Notes: a model not told the origin generated them from the letters alone. Counted from the first letter of the stretch, positions 1 through 8,416 are shown. The stretch is 14,389 nt of DNA from an uncultured Bacilli bacterium (GCA_947588665.1 CANPYU010000014.1:1-14389); one strand, 5' to 3'. Translations and numbers: made by a program.

Positions 1-29
1 TAAAAGTGGGTTTATGTCCAGAAAAACCG

Positions 30-46
30 TTCGACAAATTCCGACA
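30..46 (-). promoter_or_regulatory. Pair of Spo0A-box-like heptamers (tentative)
   Basis: On the minus strand TGTCGGA (46-40) and TGTCGAA (36-30) lie ten bases apart start to start, one helical turn, in the same direction. TGTCGAA equals the Spo0A box consensus. What gene would be controlled lies beyond the left edge, and the motif is short enough to arise by chance. Bases 1-120 otherwise hold only a poor TTGACC/TAATAT pair (96-70) with 15-base spacing and no supported gene. Confidence 0.25.
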
Positions 47-120
47 TTTAATTTATTTATAATTTTAATATATTATACAATATATTTTTTGGTCAAGTAG
101 TTTTTTAAATTTAGTTATAT

Positions 121-144
121 AAAAAGCAAGATTACTCTTGCTTT
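121..144 (-). terminator. Terminator after the DUF2207 gene
   Basis: Minus-strand stem AAAGCAAG/CTTGCTTT (8 bp) with a six-base loop, partly overlapping the stop codon (TAA 145-143), followed by a short TTTATAT tract. The T run is weak, so the call is less sure than the others. Confidence 0.65.
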
Positions 145-2062
145 AGAAACCATGACCGGATGATCCTCCACCACCAAAGCCTCCACCTGATGAAAAGCCC
201 CCTCCAAAGCCCCCTCCACTGGAACTTGAAGAATGAGTATTAGCATAGTTAGCTCTTTGGCTACTATAGGCATTATTAATGGCACTTGTAACACTGCTAT
301 TAATTGAAGGAGTAAAATTTAAATAAACAAATGATGGATAATAATTATAGGTAGAAGCATCTATCTCCTTAATTTTAACATTCATACTTTTTTCAACTTT
401 ATCGGCAAGGCCAAAGATTGTTGCATATACTAAATATCTTTCCCATAAAATAATTTCAGGCAATTCCTTTAGTTCAAAAGCTCCAAAATCATCTAAAAAA
501 TTTTTGAATGCGTTCCATCTAGTATAATGTTCGCTTCCTTTGGGGGTTTTTTTAATTACAAATATACAATAGAATAGAAATCCCATGGCAACAAAAATAA
601 GAAGATAAGCAGGAAGAAATTCAGTACCTCGGGTAATATTAAACATAAATACTAAATATGATAAAGCAATTACTATTGCTCCAATTATTTTAGGAGTAGC
701 AGAAGTAGAATAGAAATTCTCTTTTATTCCAGCATTAGTTACTTCATTTTTCCAGGCAGTATAACTACTTATAAATTTATCGCAGGTTTTGGTACTTTTA
801 GCATAACTTTTTAGTTCTAGAGTGGTAAATTCTTTTTTATTCTCGGTATTAAGAGAATTATTTCCTACTTTATCAAATAAAAATTCTATTAATATTTTTT
901 CACTTTCATTTATATTGTCGGTATTTTCTAAAGTAAACTTGTATTCTTTTTTCTTTGGTGATTTAGTATTTATTATTTCATTTACTGAGAGATTTTTTTT
1001 ATAAACAAGATTCATAATGGAAGCACTCATTGCATTGGGAGTTATTTTGCGATGCATTAAATAATCTATAACTTCAACATTATAATCATCTATAAATTCA
1101 CGATTATATTTAGAATAATAACTTGATTTAGGACTTTTACCATATTTATAGTAAATATAGATAGTTAAAAGAATAATAGCTATATACATGATGATAGTGC
1201 TTACAATACCAAATCTTCTAGTGTTTTTTAGTTTTTCACGAAGATCATTTGCTACTTTTGCTCTTTGTTCTTCTATTGTTATAATATCCTCTAAGTTTGA
1301 ATTATTATCCTTTTTAATTGTACTTAAATCTGTAATAAGATCTTTAGCAAAAGTTAAACGAATATCAAGAGTTGATGAAGAATCCATATGATCGATTGTA
1401 GCTAAAACTCCAGTATTATCATTTATTTTATTTATTTCTCCTGATAAATCTCCATGAGCCCAAAACCGAAAATCATCAGAAGAATCTTTTGTAGGCAGTA
1501 AGACTTCAACTTTAACATTATTTAGATCATCATAATCGTTTGGAGTAATAAAATTCCAATATAATTCGGCAACATCTGAATGTAATACTACTGCCCTTTT
1601 TATTAGATAAGAAATTAAGAAGGCAACTTTTTTATTATTTGCTTGATAATATAAACGGTAAGTATACCCAAAATTGTTATAAGTAGTAGTATATTTTGCT
1701 TTATCGCCATTTGAGGCATAAGTTACTAAGTTAAATGTGTTAAAATCTGAATCATTGAAGGTATCAAAACTAACTTCGTTTACATATTTTCCTTTTATAC
1801 TTAATAATTCAAGACCAGAAGCATTGTAAAGACTATTATTTTCTGTACTAGATAAATTATCTTCTAATAAAGGATTAGCGTATGATAAAGTTTTTTCATA
1901 GCCATTAAAGGTGCCATCCATTACAATTAATTCAGTAATTTTTAAGTCACCATTGGTTTGTATTTCAGCTTTAATAAGTTGATCGGTTATATCATAGTTT
2001 ACCGCGAATACTTTTTGAGGTACTAGTATAAATAATATTATACTTAAAATAATTTTTTTCAT
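143..2062 (-). CDS. DUF2207 domain membrane protein with Gly/Ser-rich tail
   Basis: The 639-residue protein has a signal peptide (MKKIILSIILFILVPQKVFA, likely cut near residue 20), an extracytoplasmic domain (about 21-282), a membrane helix (about 284-306), a cytoplasmic part (about 307-457) with PNAMSASIMNLVYKKNLSV, and a helix pair (about 458-475 and 482-503). The C-terminal segment has WERYLVYATIFGLADKV (about 541-557), a phrase typical of DUF2207 proteins. The last 29 residues are almost all Gly, Ser and Phe. DUF2207 function is unknown. The link to LemA is seen widely and suggests a shared envelope role (inference). It begins with AAAGGAG seven bases before ATG, after the lemA terminator. 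I see no promoter of its own in the 39-base gap, so it depends on read-through or a promoter inside lemA. Confidence 0.9.
   Translation of the reverse strand: MKKIILSIILFILVPQKVFAVNYDITDQLIKAEIQTNGDLKITELIVMDGTFNGYEKTLSYANPLLEDNLSSTENNSLYNASGLELLSIKGKYVNEVSFDTFNDSDFNTFNLVTYASNGDKAKYTTTYNNFGYTYRLYYQANNKKVAFLISYLIKRAVVLHSDVAELYWNFITPNDYDDLNNVKVEVLLPTKDSSDDFRFWAHGDLSGEINKINDNTGVLATIDHMDSSSTLDIRLTFAKDLITDLSTIKKDNNSNLEDIITIEEQRAKVANDLREKLKNTRRFGIVSTIIMYIAIILLTIYIYYKYGKSPKSSYYSKYNREFIDDYNVEVIDYLMHRKITPNAMSASIMNLVYKKNLSVNEIINTKSPKKKEYKFTLENTDNINESEKILIEFLFDKVGNNSLNTENKKEFTTLELKSYAKSTKTCDKFISSYTAWKNEVTNAGIKENFYSTSATPKIIGAIVIALSYLVFMFNITRGTEFLPAYLLIFVAMGFLFYCIFVIKKTPKGSEHYTRWNAFKNFLDDFGAFELKELPEIILWERYLVYATIFGLADKVEKSMNVKIKEIDASTYNYYPSFVYLNFTPSINSSVTSAINNAYSSQRANYANTHSSSSSGGGFGGGFSSGGGFGGGGSSGHGF
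146..232 (-). repeat. Gly-rich tail coding repeat of the DUF2207 protein
   Basis: Codons 611-639 encode repeats of the form GGGFGGGFSSGGGF. On the plus strand this shows as repeated CCTCCACC/CCAAAGCC. Glycine tails of this kind are usual in DUF2207 and TPM-domain proteins. Confidence 0.7.
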
Positions 2063-2076
2063 AGATAATCTCCTTT

Positions 2077-2103
2077 AAAAAAAAGACTTAAAAGCTAAGT
2101 CTT
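2077..2103 (-). terminator. Terminator between lemA and the DUF2207 gene
   Basis: The minus strand has an 8-bp stem AAGACTTA/TAAGTCTT with a five-base loop and a T run (2084-2077). The stem overlaps the lemA stop codon and ends just before the AAAGGAG site (2070-2076) of the next gene. It should stop or reduce transcription into that gene. Confidence 0.85.
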
Positions 2104-2647
2104 AAAATTTAACTTGAACGTTTTGTCTTTCTGTTTCATTAGCTTCAAAGAAAGTTTCTTTTTTAAATTTAAATAAACTAGCAACAATATTAGATGGAAC
2201 CATCTCTATTTTATTGTTATATTGCATAACAATATCATTATAGAACTGTCTTGACATAGCAATTTTATTTTCTGTTTCATTAAGTTCGTTTTGTAGTTCC
2301 GTAAAGTTAGTATTAGCTTTTAAATCTGGATAACTTTCAGTTAAAGCAAATAATTTATTTATGGCTTTAGTAAGTTCCCCATCGGCTTTCATTTGGTCTT
2401 CTGGTAAACTAGCACTTAAATATGTGTTTCGAGCTTTAACAACGTCTTCTAAAGTCTTGCTTTCATGTTTAGCATAGCCTTTAACGGTTTCAACTAAATT
2501 GGGAATTAAATCAAATCTTCTTTTTAATTGAACATCAATTTGACTCCATGAGTCTCTAACTCGATTGCGAAGTGATACCAAACTATTATAGGTTACTAAT
2601 ATCCATAAGATAATAACAACAATAACTATTAAAATAATCCACCACAT
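2102..2647 (-). CDS. lemA: LemA family protein
   Basis: The 181-residue protein has one N-terminal membrane helix (about residues 2-22, starting [11 protein letters not shown]) and a long helical bundle outside it. Typical LemA features are [20 protein letters not shown] (about 28-47), [15 protein letters not shown] and VVKARN (near 68-73), SRQFYND (about 132-138) and a C-terminal NVQVKF. The biochemical role of bacterial LemA is not settled; it is membrane-anchored and often found next to DUF2207 or TPM-domain proteins, as here. The length matches the family. AGGAGG precedes the start by seven bases. The stop codon lies inside the following terminator stem. Confidence 0.95.
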   Translation of the reverse strand: MWWIILIVIVVIILWILVTYNSLVSLRNRVRDSWSQIDVQLKRRFDLIPNLVETVKGYAKHESKTLEDVVKARNTYLSASLPEDQMKADGELTKAINKLFALTESYPDLKANTNFTELQNELNETENKIAMSRQFYNDIVMQYNNKIEMVPSNIVASLFKFKKETFFEANETERQNVQVKF

Positions 2648-2668
2648 ATATAATCCTCCTATAAAATT

Positions 2669-2697
2669 ATATTATCATAATTTAGTTTTTATCTCAA
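2669..2697 (-). promoter_or_regulatory. lemA promoter (extended -10)
   Basis: TTGAGA (2697-2692), 17 bases, TAATAT (2674-2669) on the minus strand, with TGA directly before the -10 making an extended TGn -10 element. It lies about 21 bases before the lemA start and its AGGAGG ribosome site (2655-2660). Confidence 0.7.
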
Positions 2698-2719
2698 GTA
2701 TTACAGTATTTTTTTCTTT

Positions 2720-3742
2720 CTAATTGACAAAATTTTTATCTATAATAGAAGTTAAATCTTTAATTTTATGATCTAGAAGAGAATATAAATAAAGTTTAAT
2801 AGGTTTAGTTTTAAGAGATTTTATATATTTATAATATATATTTAATTGATTTTCGTAAGCTTCATCTTCTAAATCTTTTAATTTATAATCAATTATTTTT
2901 ATTTCATCTTCGTATTCAAGGATTAAATCAATTATACCATGATATTCATTATTATTTTCTAAATAAATAAATTCTAATTCTTGATATATATTGGCATTTT
3001 TAAAATCAAAAGTATTTTTTAAGTTATTTATAATTTCATTAGATGAATTATCTAAAAAGTTTGTATATTCTAATAATTGATGCATGATAGTTCCATATTC
3101 TAGAGTTTTGTATTCTTCTTTAGTTATTAGTTTAGTAATTATTTTAGATGCGTGTTTAGTCGTGATTAATTTAGATGGTATGTTATTTTTTATAAAAGTA
3201 ATTTTCTCGGAACTTTGGATTTCTTTATTATTTATTAAACTAGTAAATTCATAGTCTTTGGTTAAACCTAAATCATTTATATTAATTAACTCAGTATATT
3301 TAGCTAAATTAAGAGATATAGAATTAATAAAATCATAGAATGAACGATATTTTATACCAATTAGGAAATCTACTTCTTTTTTAGCTTCACATTCTTTTTT
3401 AAAGCTAGGAATGACCATGATCATTTTTTCTTTGGCACGGGTTAACGCAACATAGAAAAGACGAATTTTTTCCGATATTTCTTCTAAATAATAATTATTT
3501 TTAATTAATTCTTTTGTAAATAATGTACCTATTCCCTCTTTAAAAAAGGGAGTTAAAATGCCATATTTTTTATCATACATAAAACGACTTTGTAAATCTC
3601 CTAAATTAAAAGTTTTTTTAAACCCAGCAAAATAACAAATAGGAAATTCTAAACCTTTAGATTTATGGATATTCATTATTTTAACAGAAGAAGAATTGCT
3701 TCTTTTTTCTTTGTATCTTATCTCTTTATTTTCTTTAAGCAT
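2720..3742 (-). CDS. addA: AddA helicase-nuclease, C-terminal fragment (frameshifted gene)
   Basis: This 340-residue frame carries the rest of AddA. Motif V MNIHKSKGLEFPI (about 24-36) and motif VI RLFYVALTRAKEK (about 94-106) complete the helicase. The RecB-family nuclease domain follows: GTIMHQLLE (His221), QELEF (Glu255), GIIDLI (Asp272), IDYKLKD (Asp285, Lys287) and YENQL (Gln299). The true coding frame begins seven codons before the ATG, after the frameshift. The ATG at 3742 may be an accident, although GAAGGA stands 12 bases upstream and could allow weak re-initiation. All nuclease residues are intact, so the damage looks recent or is an error. It ends at TAG 2722-2720 with no clear terminator before the lemA promoter. 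Confidence 0.88.
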   Translation of the reverse strand: MLKENKEIRYKEKRSNSSSVKIMNIHKSKGLEFPICYFAGFKKTFNLGDLQSRFMYDKKYGILTPFFKEGIGTLFTKELIKNNYYLEEISEKIRLFYVALTRAKEKMIMVIPSFKKECEAKKEVDFLIGIKYRSFYDFINSISLNLAKYTELININDLGLTKDYEFTSLINNKEIQSSEKITFIKNNIPSKLITTKHASKIITKLITKEEYKTLEYGTIMHQLLEYTNFLDNSSNEIINNLKNTFDFKNANIYQELEFIYLENNNEYHGIIDLILEYEDEIKIIDYKLKDLEDEAYENQLNIYYKYIKSLKTKPIKLYLYSLLDHKIKDLTSIIDKNFVN

Positions 3743-3759
3743 TTTATTTAAATATCCTT

Positions 3760-3763
3760 CTAA
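3760..3763 (-). other. Frameshift site splitting addA
   Basis: On the minus strand ...ATTAATAATTAGAAGGATATTT reads N-N-stop in the upstream frame. One extra T in the TT before AGAAGG would give AAT AAT TTA GAA GGA TAT, reading N-N-L-E-G-Y straight into the downstream frame. Thus a one-base deletion (or one missed base) explains the break; no classical X-XXY-YYZ slippery heptamer is present. Confidence 0.85.
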
Positions 3764-5808
3764 TTATTAATAGTAAAACCTAAATTTTCTAGAGAGCTTG
3801 CAATATCAAATAAATTGTCTAGCCGAGTTAAACTCGCTTCAATATCTCCTGTTTTTAAGTAGTTTTCATAGAAATTAAAAGTATCAATTATTTCTTCTAA
3901 TAATATTTTGGGAGTTTTATTATCAATATCAATACTTAAGCTTAGACATTTTTGATAAATTTCCGTATTATAAAATGTATTATTATTCATAATTTCAAAG
4001 ATTTCAGCATCAGTTAAGGTACTTAGAAAGCTACGAGCTATACTTATATAGGAATAACGCATATTAGTGCTGTAATCTTTATTTTTAATACAAATAATTA
4101 AATTAATAATATTTTTTATTACCATAATGTCATAGCTTTCAGTTAAATTGTTATCTTTGTATACTTCTAGGGGAATATTTAAATATTCAAAGATTTTTTT
4201 ATATAATGGCATGTCAGTTCCGCGGTCTAAAATGATACAAAAATCACTTTCTTTAATATCACGGTTTTGATTTAAATCAAAGTCAAATACTTGATATTTA
4301 GTTTTTAGTTTTTCTTTGATATCTTTAGCAATAGTGAATGCTTCTATTTCTTGGTTGGTGTATAATTTGTCTTGATAGTCATATTTTAAAATTGTTAAAT
4401 TGTTATTATAATTATTTGCTCCTTCATTTTCGTAAGCTAAATTACCATAGATCATTTCATGATTTTCATGATAATTTACTTTACCTATTTTTTCCGTCAT
4501 AATTAAATTAAATATTTCATTTATACCGCTTAAAACTTCTTTTCGAGATCGAAAATTTTTTAGTAAATCTATTTTTTCACCACCAATATTTTTACTATAA
4601 TTATCATATTTAGTTTTAAAAATATTAGGATTAGCATTACGAAAGCGATAAATAGATTGTTTGATATCCCCCACCATATAAACATTGTTATTAGCAATCT
4701 CACTAATAAACATTTCTTGCAGGTCATTGGTGTCTTGATATTCATCAATTAAAATTTCATTATAAGTATTTTTTAATTCTTCTTTAATATCAATATGTTC
4801 TTTTACGATTTTAATAGCCATTTTAGCAATATCGGTAAATTCAAAAGCTGCTTGTTCTTTTTTATATTTTTGGATACGTTTTTCTAATTCTAAAATAATT
4901 TTAATTATAATACTTACATAGTCTTTGGTCGAATAATATTCTTCTTTTAATTCTTGTTCACTATATTTGGTTAGTTCCATTAGAGTTTTAGCATTTTCTT
5001 TTAACTCTTCTTTAATAGGCTCACCTTCTTCTTCTAAATCTTTAAAAATGACGCGACCTAAATCTTTAACTTTATATAAATCTTCATAAGTGTGGACTTT
5101 AGTTAGTTTACTATAAACATTATATACTTTTTCATATACTTTTTCATCTAAATAATTTTCGATAGATGATAAGTTATCTTCAATTAAAAGAGAAATATTT
5201 TTTAAATAATTAAAGTATTCATTAAATAAACTATTAACATAAGTTTCATTATAATAATTTGCTATATAATTATTTAAATAATCTTCCATATCATATCTAA
5301 GTTCTAATGATTTTTTTATATTTAAAATGGCTTCTTTAATTGGTTCATCATCCCGATTGGTAAAATCACCAATTAGTTTTAAAAAATTAGGGTCTTTTTT
5401 AGCATATAATTCTAAGAATATTTCTTCGAGAATTTTACTTTTTTCAAGATCAATAATTGATGAGTCAATAATAGAGATATTAGAACTAATATTTAATAAA
5501 TAATGGTATTTTTTAACACAGGATAAGGCATAAGCATCAAAAGTAGTGATATAAGCAGTATCTAGATATTCTAAATCTTTTTTGAGACCTGCTTTAAGGA
5601 GTTTTTTGCGGATTCTATTTTTCATTTCTCCAGCAGCTTCATTGGTGAATGTTAACATGAGAACTTTTCTGATATCAATATTTTCACTTACTTTTCTTAG
5701 GACTCTTTCAGATAAAACGGCAGTTTTACCAGAGCCCGCACCGGCAGATACAATTATATTACTTCCCTCTTTATTAATTGCTAGAGCTTGTTCTTCAGTC
5801 CATTTCAT
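3760..5808 (-). CDS. addA: AddA helicase-nuclease, N-terminal fragment (frameshifted gene)
   Basis: This frame holds the UvrD/Rep-type (SF1A) helicase part of AddA, the 3'-5' motor of AddAB. Counting from ATG 5808 I see Walker A AGAGSGKT (22-29), LTFTNEAAGEMKNRI (motif Ia region, about 52-66), Walker B ILIDEYQDTND (352-362), motif III VGDIKQSIYRFR (379-390) and motif IV LLKNFRS (about 415-421). It stops at TAG 3762-3760 before motifs V and VI and the nuclease domain, so alone it cannot be a working helicase. The frame resumes in the next entry after a one-base slip. Joined, the protein would be about 1030 residues, shorter than Bacillus AddA (about 1230) but in keeping with the compact AddB. 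The neighbour addB confirms identity. Confidence 0.88.
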   Translation of the reverse strand: MKWTEEQALAINKEGSNIIVSAGAGSGKTAVLSERVLRKVSENIDIRKVLMLTFTNEAAGEMKNRIRKKLLKAGLKKDLEYLDTAYITTFDAYALSCVKKYHYLLNISSNISIIDSSIIDLEKSKILEEIFLELYAKKDPNFLKLIGDFTNRDDEPIKEAILNIKKSLELRYDMEDYLNNYIANYYNETYVNSLFNEYFNYLKNISLLIEDNLSSIENYLDEKVYEKVYNVYSKLTKVHTYEDLYKVKDLGRVIFKDLEEEGEPIKEELKENAKTLMELTKYSEQELKEEYYSTKDYVSIIIKIILELEKRIQKYKKEQAAFEFTDIAKMAIKIVKEHIDIKEELKNTYNEILIDEYQDTNDLQEMFISEIANNNVYMVGDIKQSIYRFRNANPNIFKTKYDNYSKNIGGEKIDLLKNFRSRKEVLSGINEIFNLIMTEKIGKVNYHENHEMIYGNLAYENEGANNYNNNLTILKYDYQDKLYTNQEIEAFTIAKDIKEKLKTKYQVFDFDLNQNRDIKESDFCIILDRGTDMPLYKKIFEYLNIPLEVYKDNNLTESYDIMVIKNIINLIICIKNKDYSTNMRYSYISIARSFLSTLTDAEIFEIMNNNTFYNTEIYQKCLSLSIDIDNKTPKILLEEIIDTFNFYENYLKTGDIEASLTRLDNLFDIASSLENLGFTINN

Positions 5809-8119
5809 CTTCTTCACCTCCAAGTAATACTTCATCTTTTTTGGTTTTAAAACAAATATCTTTAAATTTACAATATAAACAAGAACGATTTTTGTTATCT
5901 AAAACTTTAGGGTTAATCGAAAATTCAGCATTTAAAATTTGGTTTATACATTCATCTATTTTTTCTTCTACTTTAATGGTTAATTCATTCATTTCATCGT
6001 TGGTTAATACTTTGGCTTTACTGCTTAATTCACCATTTTTTTTATAGGTTAAATCCTTAATGGTGGAACTTTCTTGATATTCATCATCTAATAATTCTAA
6101 AATATGTTCATCTTTATTAGAATAACCTTGAAGTTTTAAATTGTCTAGGCGAGTTTCTTCAAGGGTTTTGTTACTGATTGATGGGACTTTATCTAATACT
6201 TTTTGAATATAAAAGCCTCCAATTTCGGCATCTTTAAATTTAGCACTATTTTTAAGTAAATATAAATAAATTGGTAATTGTATATCTAGACCATATTTTA
6301 AATTATTTAAATTAATTTTAGTATTGCCAGTTTTATAATCAACGACGGCGATGACATTTTTACCATTAAATTCATTGTACATGACTTTATCAATTAAACC
6401 TTTAAATGTAACATTTATTTTATCTATATCTTTATAAACGTATAATTCTTCTTCAAATAAATATTTATTTAATTTGGTGTGTTTTTCTTGTTCTTTTATA
6501 ATTTTTATTATTTCTTTTAGTTCAGTACATAGTTTTTCTAGATAAAAGTATTCTCTTTTATTTAGAATATAATCTTTTTCTTTAGTAAATTTAATAATTT
6601 CGGTAGGAATATCAATATCTTTGGTTAAGAATAATTCTAAGATATGATGAGTGATTGTTCCTAGAATAGTTTTAAAATTTTCTTCATATTTATCTACTTT
6701 TAAAACTTTACTTAGATAATATTTAAAACTACATTCGTTATACATCTCCATATTTGTATAGGCTAAATTTAAATTACCATTTAAACTTTTTAAATAATTA
6801 GCCTTATTAATACCTTTAAAAACATTGTTATATTCTCGATAAGGAATATTTAAACTATTTTGGTATAATCCTAAATTCTTACTTATAACATTAAATTTAG
6901 CTAGTTTATCGAGGCTTTTCGCGTATTCTAAAGAACTAGATAATACAGAATAACTAACTTTACGATCTATATTAGCTTCATTAACTTCTAAATCCATCTC
7001 TTTAATTAATAATGAAGGATAAAATACTCCTGTTTTACTGGTTAGTTTATAAGTGATAGTTAAATTCTTAATAGAAGTTAATTTTTCTTTTAATATTTCT
7101 TTTCTAATTCGATTAATATTTATACTTGTATTACGGCCTAATTGTTCTTTTAGCTTATCACTTAAATAATCTTCATCTTTTGATATTTCAGGATAAGAAT
7201 TAAGATTAAAACCTAATAAAAATACATATTCATCAGGAGAAAAGTTATCTTTGAGATCTACTATTTCTAAAGCATTATCATACTTAGGAGGAACAATGTA
7301 GTTATTCTTTAGATCATTTATAATAAATTCTTTTAATATATTTTTGTTTTCTACCGCGACTGATTTATTTAATACTTTTATTAAATCATTTATATTACTA
7401 TATTTTTCACTTAAAGTTAAAACATTTTCTTCAATGCTTTTAGTATCATAATTAGCTAAAAAATCTTGAGCGACAAAAGTACTATATAAAGGAATATGTT
7501 CATCAATATTAAGAGGAATATTATATATTTTAGCATATCTTTTGATAATTTGGTTATATTCTGGATGTGCAATTATTTTAATCTTATTTAAAGCAATATT
7601 TTTATTAATAAGTTTACTTATTTCATTTATAACAAATTCTACTTCTTCTTCAATAGTATCACAGCTAAATACTGGTGGCTTATAAGTATTTAAAGGATTT
7701 TCTTTAATAATAATATTAGAATTTAATTCTTTTAAGATTAGTTCTTCTTCTGGCAAAAGATTATTATAACCATATAAAATAATTTTTTTATTTTTTAAAC
7801 TATTTTTAAAATTGGGATTTTTAATTAATAAGTTATGAGCTTCTAAATCTTTTTTTAATGATATTAAAAATTTTATTTTAGCATCGGGAAGATCTTGTAA
7901 AAAATAAAGGTTATTTAAATAAACTGAGGCAATATTTAGATTTACCTGATAATTTAACATAATATATTCAAGAGTATTATTATTATAATCAAAGTATAAA
8001 TTTTTTTTTAATTCCGGAAATGAATAAAATTTAAGATTATACATTAATTTATTTTTACTCATTTCTTTTAATATTCTTTTTTTATTCTCATTATTAGTAA
8101 TTATTATTAGACTTTCCAT
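5795..8119 (-). CDS. addB: AddB-type helicase-nuclease subunit (4Fe-4S, PD-(D/E)XK nuclease)
   Basis: AddB pairs with AddA to resect double-strand breaks and recognise Chi for RecA loading. The C-terminal nuclease has GTITHHILE (487-495), GLIDKV (Asp577), VVDYKTG (Asp594, Lys596) and Gln614 in LDIQLPIYLYLL. Iron-sulphur ligands fit Cys463, Cys747, Cys750 and Cys756: a C-x2-C-x5-C end plus a distant cysteine, the AddB signature. At 774 residues it is far shorter than Bacillus AddB (over 1100), and its N-terminus (MESLIIITNNENKKRIL) shows no Walker A motif, as in RexB-type subunits. AGGAAGG lies just before the ATG. The TGA stop overlaps the addA start by 14 bases. If TGA were read as Trp it would add only seven residues, so the code cannot be judged from this stop alone. 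Confidence 0.9.
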   Translation of the reverse strand: MESLIIITNNENKKRILKEMSKNKLMYNLKFYSFPELKKNLYFDYNNNTLEYIMLNYQVNLNIASVYLNNLYFLQDLPDAKIKFLISLKKDLEAHNLLIKNPNFKNSLKNKKIILYGYNNLLPEEELILKELNSNIIIKENPLNTYKPPVFSCDTIEEEVEFVINEISKLINKNIALNKIKIIAHPEYNQIIKRYAKIYNIPLNIDEHIPLYSTFVAQDFLANYDTKSIEENVLTLSEKYSNINDLIKVLNKSVAVENKNILKEFIINDLKNNYIVPPKYDNALEIVDLKDNFSPDEYVFLLGFNLNSYPEISKDEDYLSDKLKEQLGRNTSININRIRKEILKEKLTSIKNLTITYKLTSKTGVFYPSLLIKEMDLEVNEANIDRKVSYSVLSSSLEYAKSLDKLAKFNVISKNLGLYQNSLNIPYREYNNVFKGINKANYLKSLNGNLNLAYTNMEMYNECSFKYYLSKVLKVDKYEENFKTILGTITHHILELFLTKDIDIPTEIIKFTKEKDYILNKREYFYLEKLCTELKEIIKIIKEQEKHTKLNKYLFEEELYVYKDIDKINVTFKGLIDKVMYNEFNGKNVIAVVDYKTGNTKINLNNLKYGLDIQLPIYLYLLKNSAKFKDAEIGGFYIQKVLDKVPSISNKTLEETRLDNLKLQGYSNKDEHILELLDDEYQESSTIKDLTYKKNGELSSKAKVLTNDEMNELTIKVEEKIDECINQILNAEFSINPKVLDNKNRSCLYCKFKDICFKTKKDEVLLGGEEDEMD
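5815..5821 (-). promoter_or_regulatory. Ribosome site deciding the addA start
   Basis: GGAGGTG lies within the last codons of addB, six bases before the ATG at 5808. It favours that start over the upstream ATG at 5835, which would place this site inside the coding region. The protein then begins MKWTEEQALAI, matching the usual 'WT-x-x-Q' start of AddA. Confidence 0.85.
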
Positions 8120-8151
8120 GATATCCTTCCTGTTAATTCTTTAATAAGATT

Positions 8152-8180
8152 ATTATACTATAGATGAATATTTTTGACAA
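8152..8180 (-). promoter_or_regulatory. Promoter of addBA operon
   Basis: TTGTCA (8180-8175), 17-base spacer and TATAAT (8157-8152) on the minus strand lie about 32 bases upstream of the addB start. The -10 is perfect. The tRNA terminator sits between this promoter and the tRNA, so addBA is independently transcribed. Confidence 0.75.
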
Positions 8181-8210
8181 TTAAGCATTATTTAATTTTT
8201 TTAATATATG

Positions 8211-8234
8211 AAAAAAAACTAGGTTTTCCTAGTT
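8211..8234 (-). terminator. Intrinsic terminator after tRNA-Asn
   Basis: The minus strand shows a 7-bp stem AACTAGG/CCTAGTT with AAAA loop, followed by a T run (8216-8211), nine bases after the tRNA CCA end. Confidence 0.9.
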
Positions 8235-8243
8235 ATTATCTAA

Positions 8244-8319
8244 TGGCGCCCAATGTAGGACTCGAACCTACGACCTAACGGTTAACAGCCGTGCGCTCTA
8301 CCGACTGAGCTAATTGGGC
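8244..8319 (-). tRNA. tRNA-Asn (anticodon GTT)
   Basis: The 76-base cloverleaf reads GCCCAAT paired with ATTGGGC as acceptor stem, a GCTC/GAGC D stem, the anticodon loop CTGTTAA with GTT at 8286-8284, a GTAGG TTCGAGT CCTAC T arm, discriminator G, and genomically encoded CCA (8246-8244). GTT reads both Asn codons. The outermost anticodon-stem pair (27-43) is a C-U mismatch by my folding. It stands alone, with its own promoter and terminator, between the pilus locus and addBA. Isolated tRNA genes are common integration points, but I see no attachment repeat here. Confidence 0.97.
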
Positions 8320-8330
8320 AGTACTACTAA

Positions 8331-8359
8331 AGTATAGTATATATTATGTTTAAAGTCAA
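8331..8359 (-). promoter_or_regulatory. Promoter of tRNA-Asn
   Basis: TTGACT (8359-8354), a 17-base spacer and TATACT (8336-8331) on the minus strand lie 11 bases before the mature tRNA 5' end. This gives the tRNA its own transcription start. Confidence 0.75.
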
Positions 8360-8391
8360 TATTTTTATGTAAAAAATTTTGAAATTTTTTG

Positions 8392-8416
8392 AAAAAAAAA
8401 TTCCATTGCTGGAATT
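8392..8416 (-). terminator. Intrinsic terminator after pilin-like gene
   Basis: On the minus strand a 7-bp stem AATTCCA/TGGAATT closes a GCAA tetraloop (GNRA type) and runs into nine T. It begins four bases after the stop codon of the pilin-like gene. It is one of the best terminators in the window. Confidence 0.9.

Noticed and set aside
2..100. Plus-strand frame KSGFMSRKTVRQIPTFNL... ending at TAG 98-100 as a possible gene end
   Set aside because: Only about 32 codons, ending in a hydrophobic AT-rich tail, no family recognised and it would be the sole plus-strand gene; the left edge prevents a test.
822..1391. Two plus-strand open frames of 60 and 67 codons
   Set aside because: They lie wholly inside the DUF2207 gene on the other strand, have no ribosome site and show only the hydrophobic composition expected from the complement of an AT-rich gene.
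5795..5797. TGA at the end of addB read as Trp (Mycoplasma code)
   Set aside because: Trp codons in the genes checked are TGG, frames are complete under the standard code, and the TGA stop overlaps a well-placed addA start.
5582..6047. Plus-strand open frames opposite addA and addB
   Set aside because: Antisense shadows of well-supported genes; no promoter or ribosome site, no recognisable domain.
8211..8359. tRNA-Asn as an integration site for a mobile element
   Set aside because: No integrase, no repeated copy of the tRNA end, and an intact terminator follows the tRNA directly.
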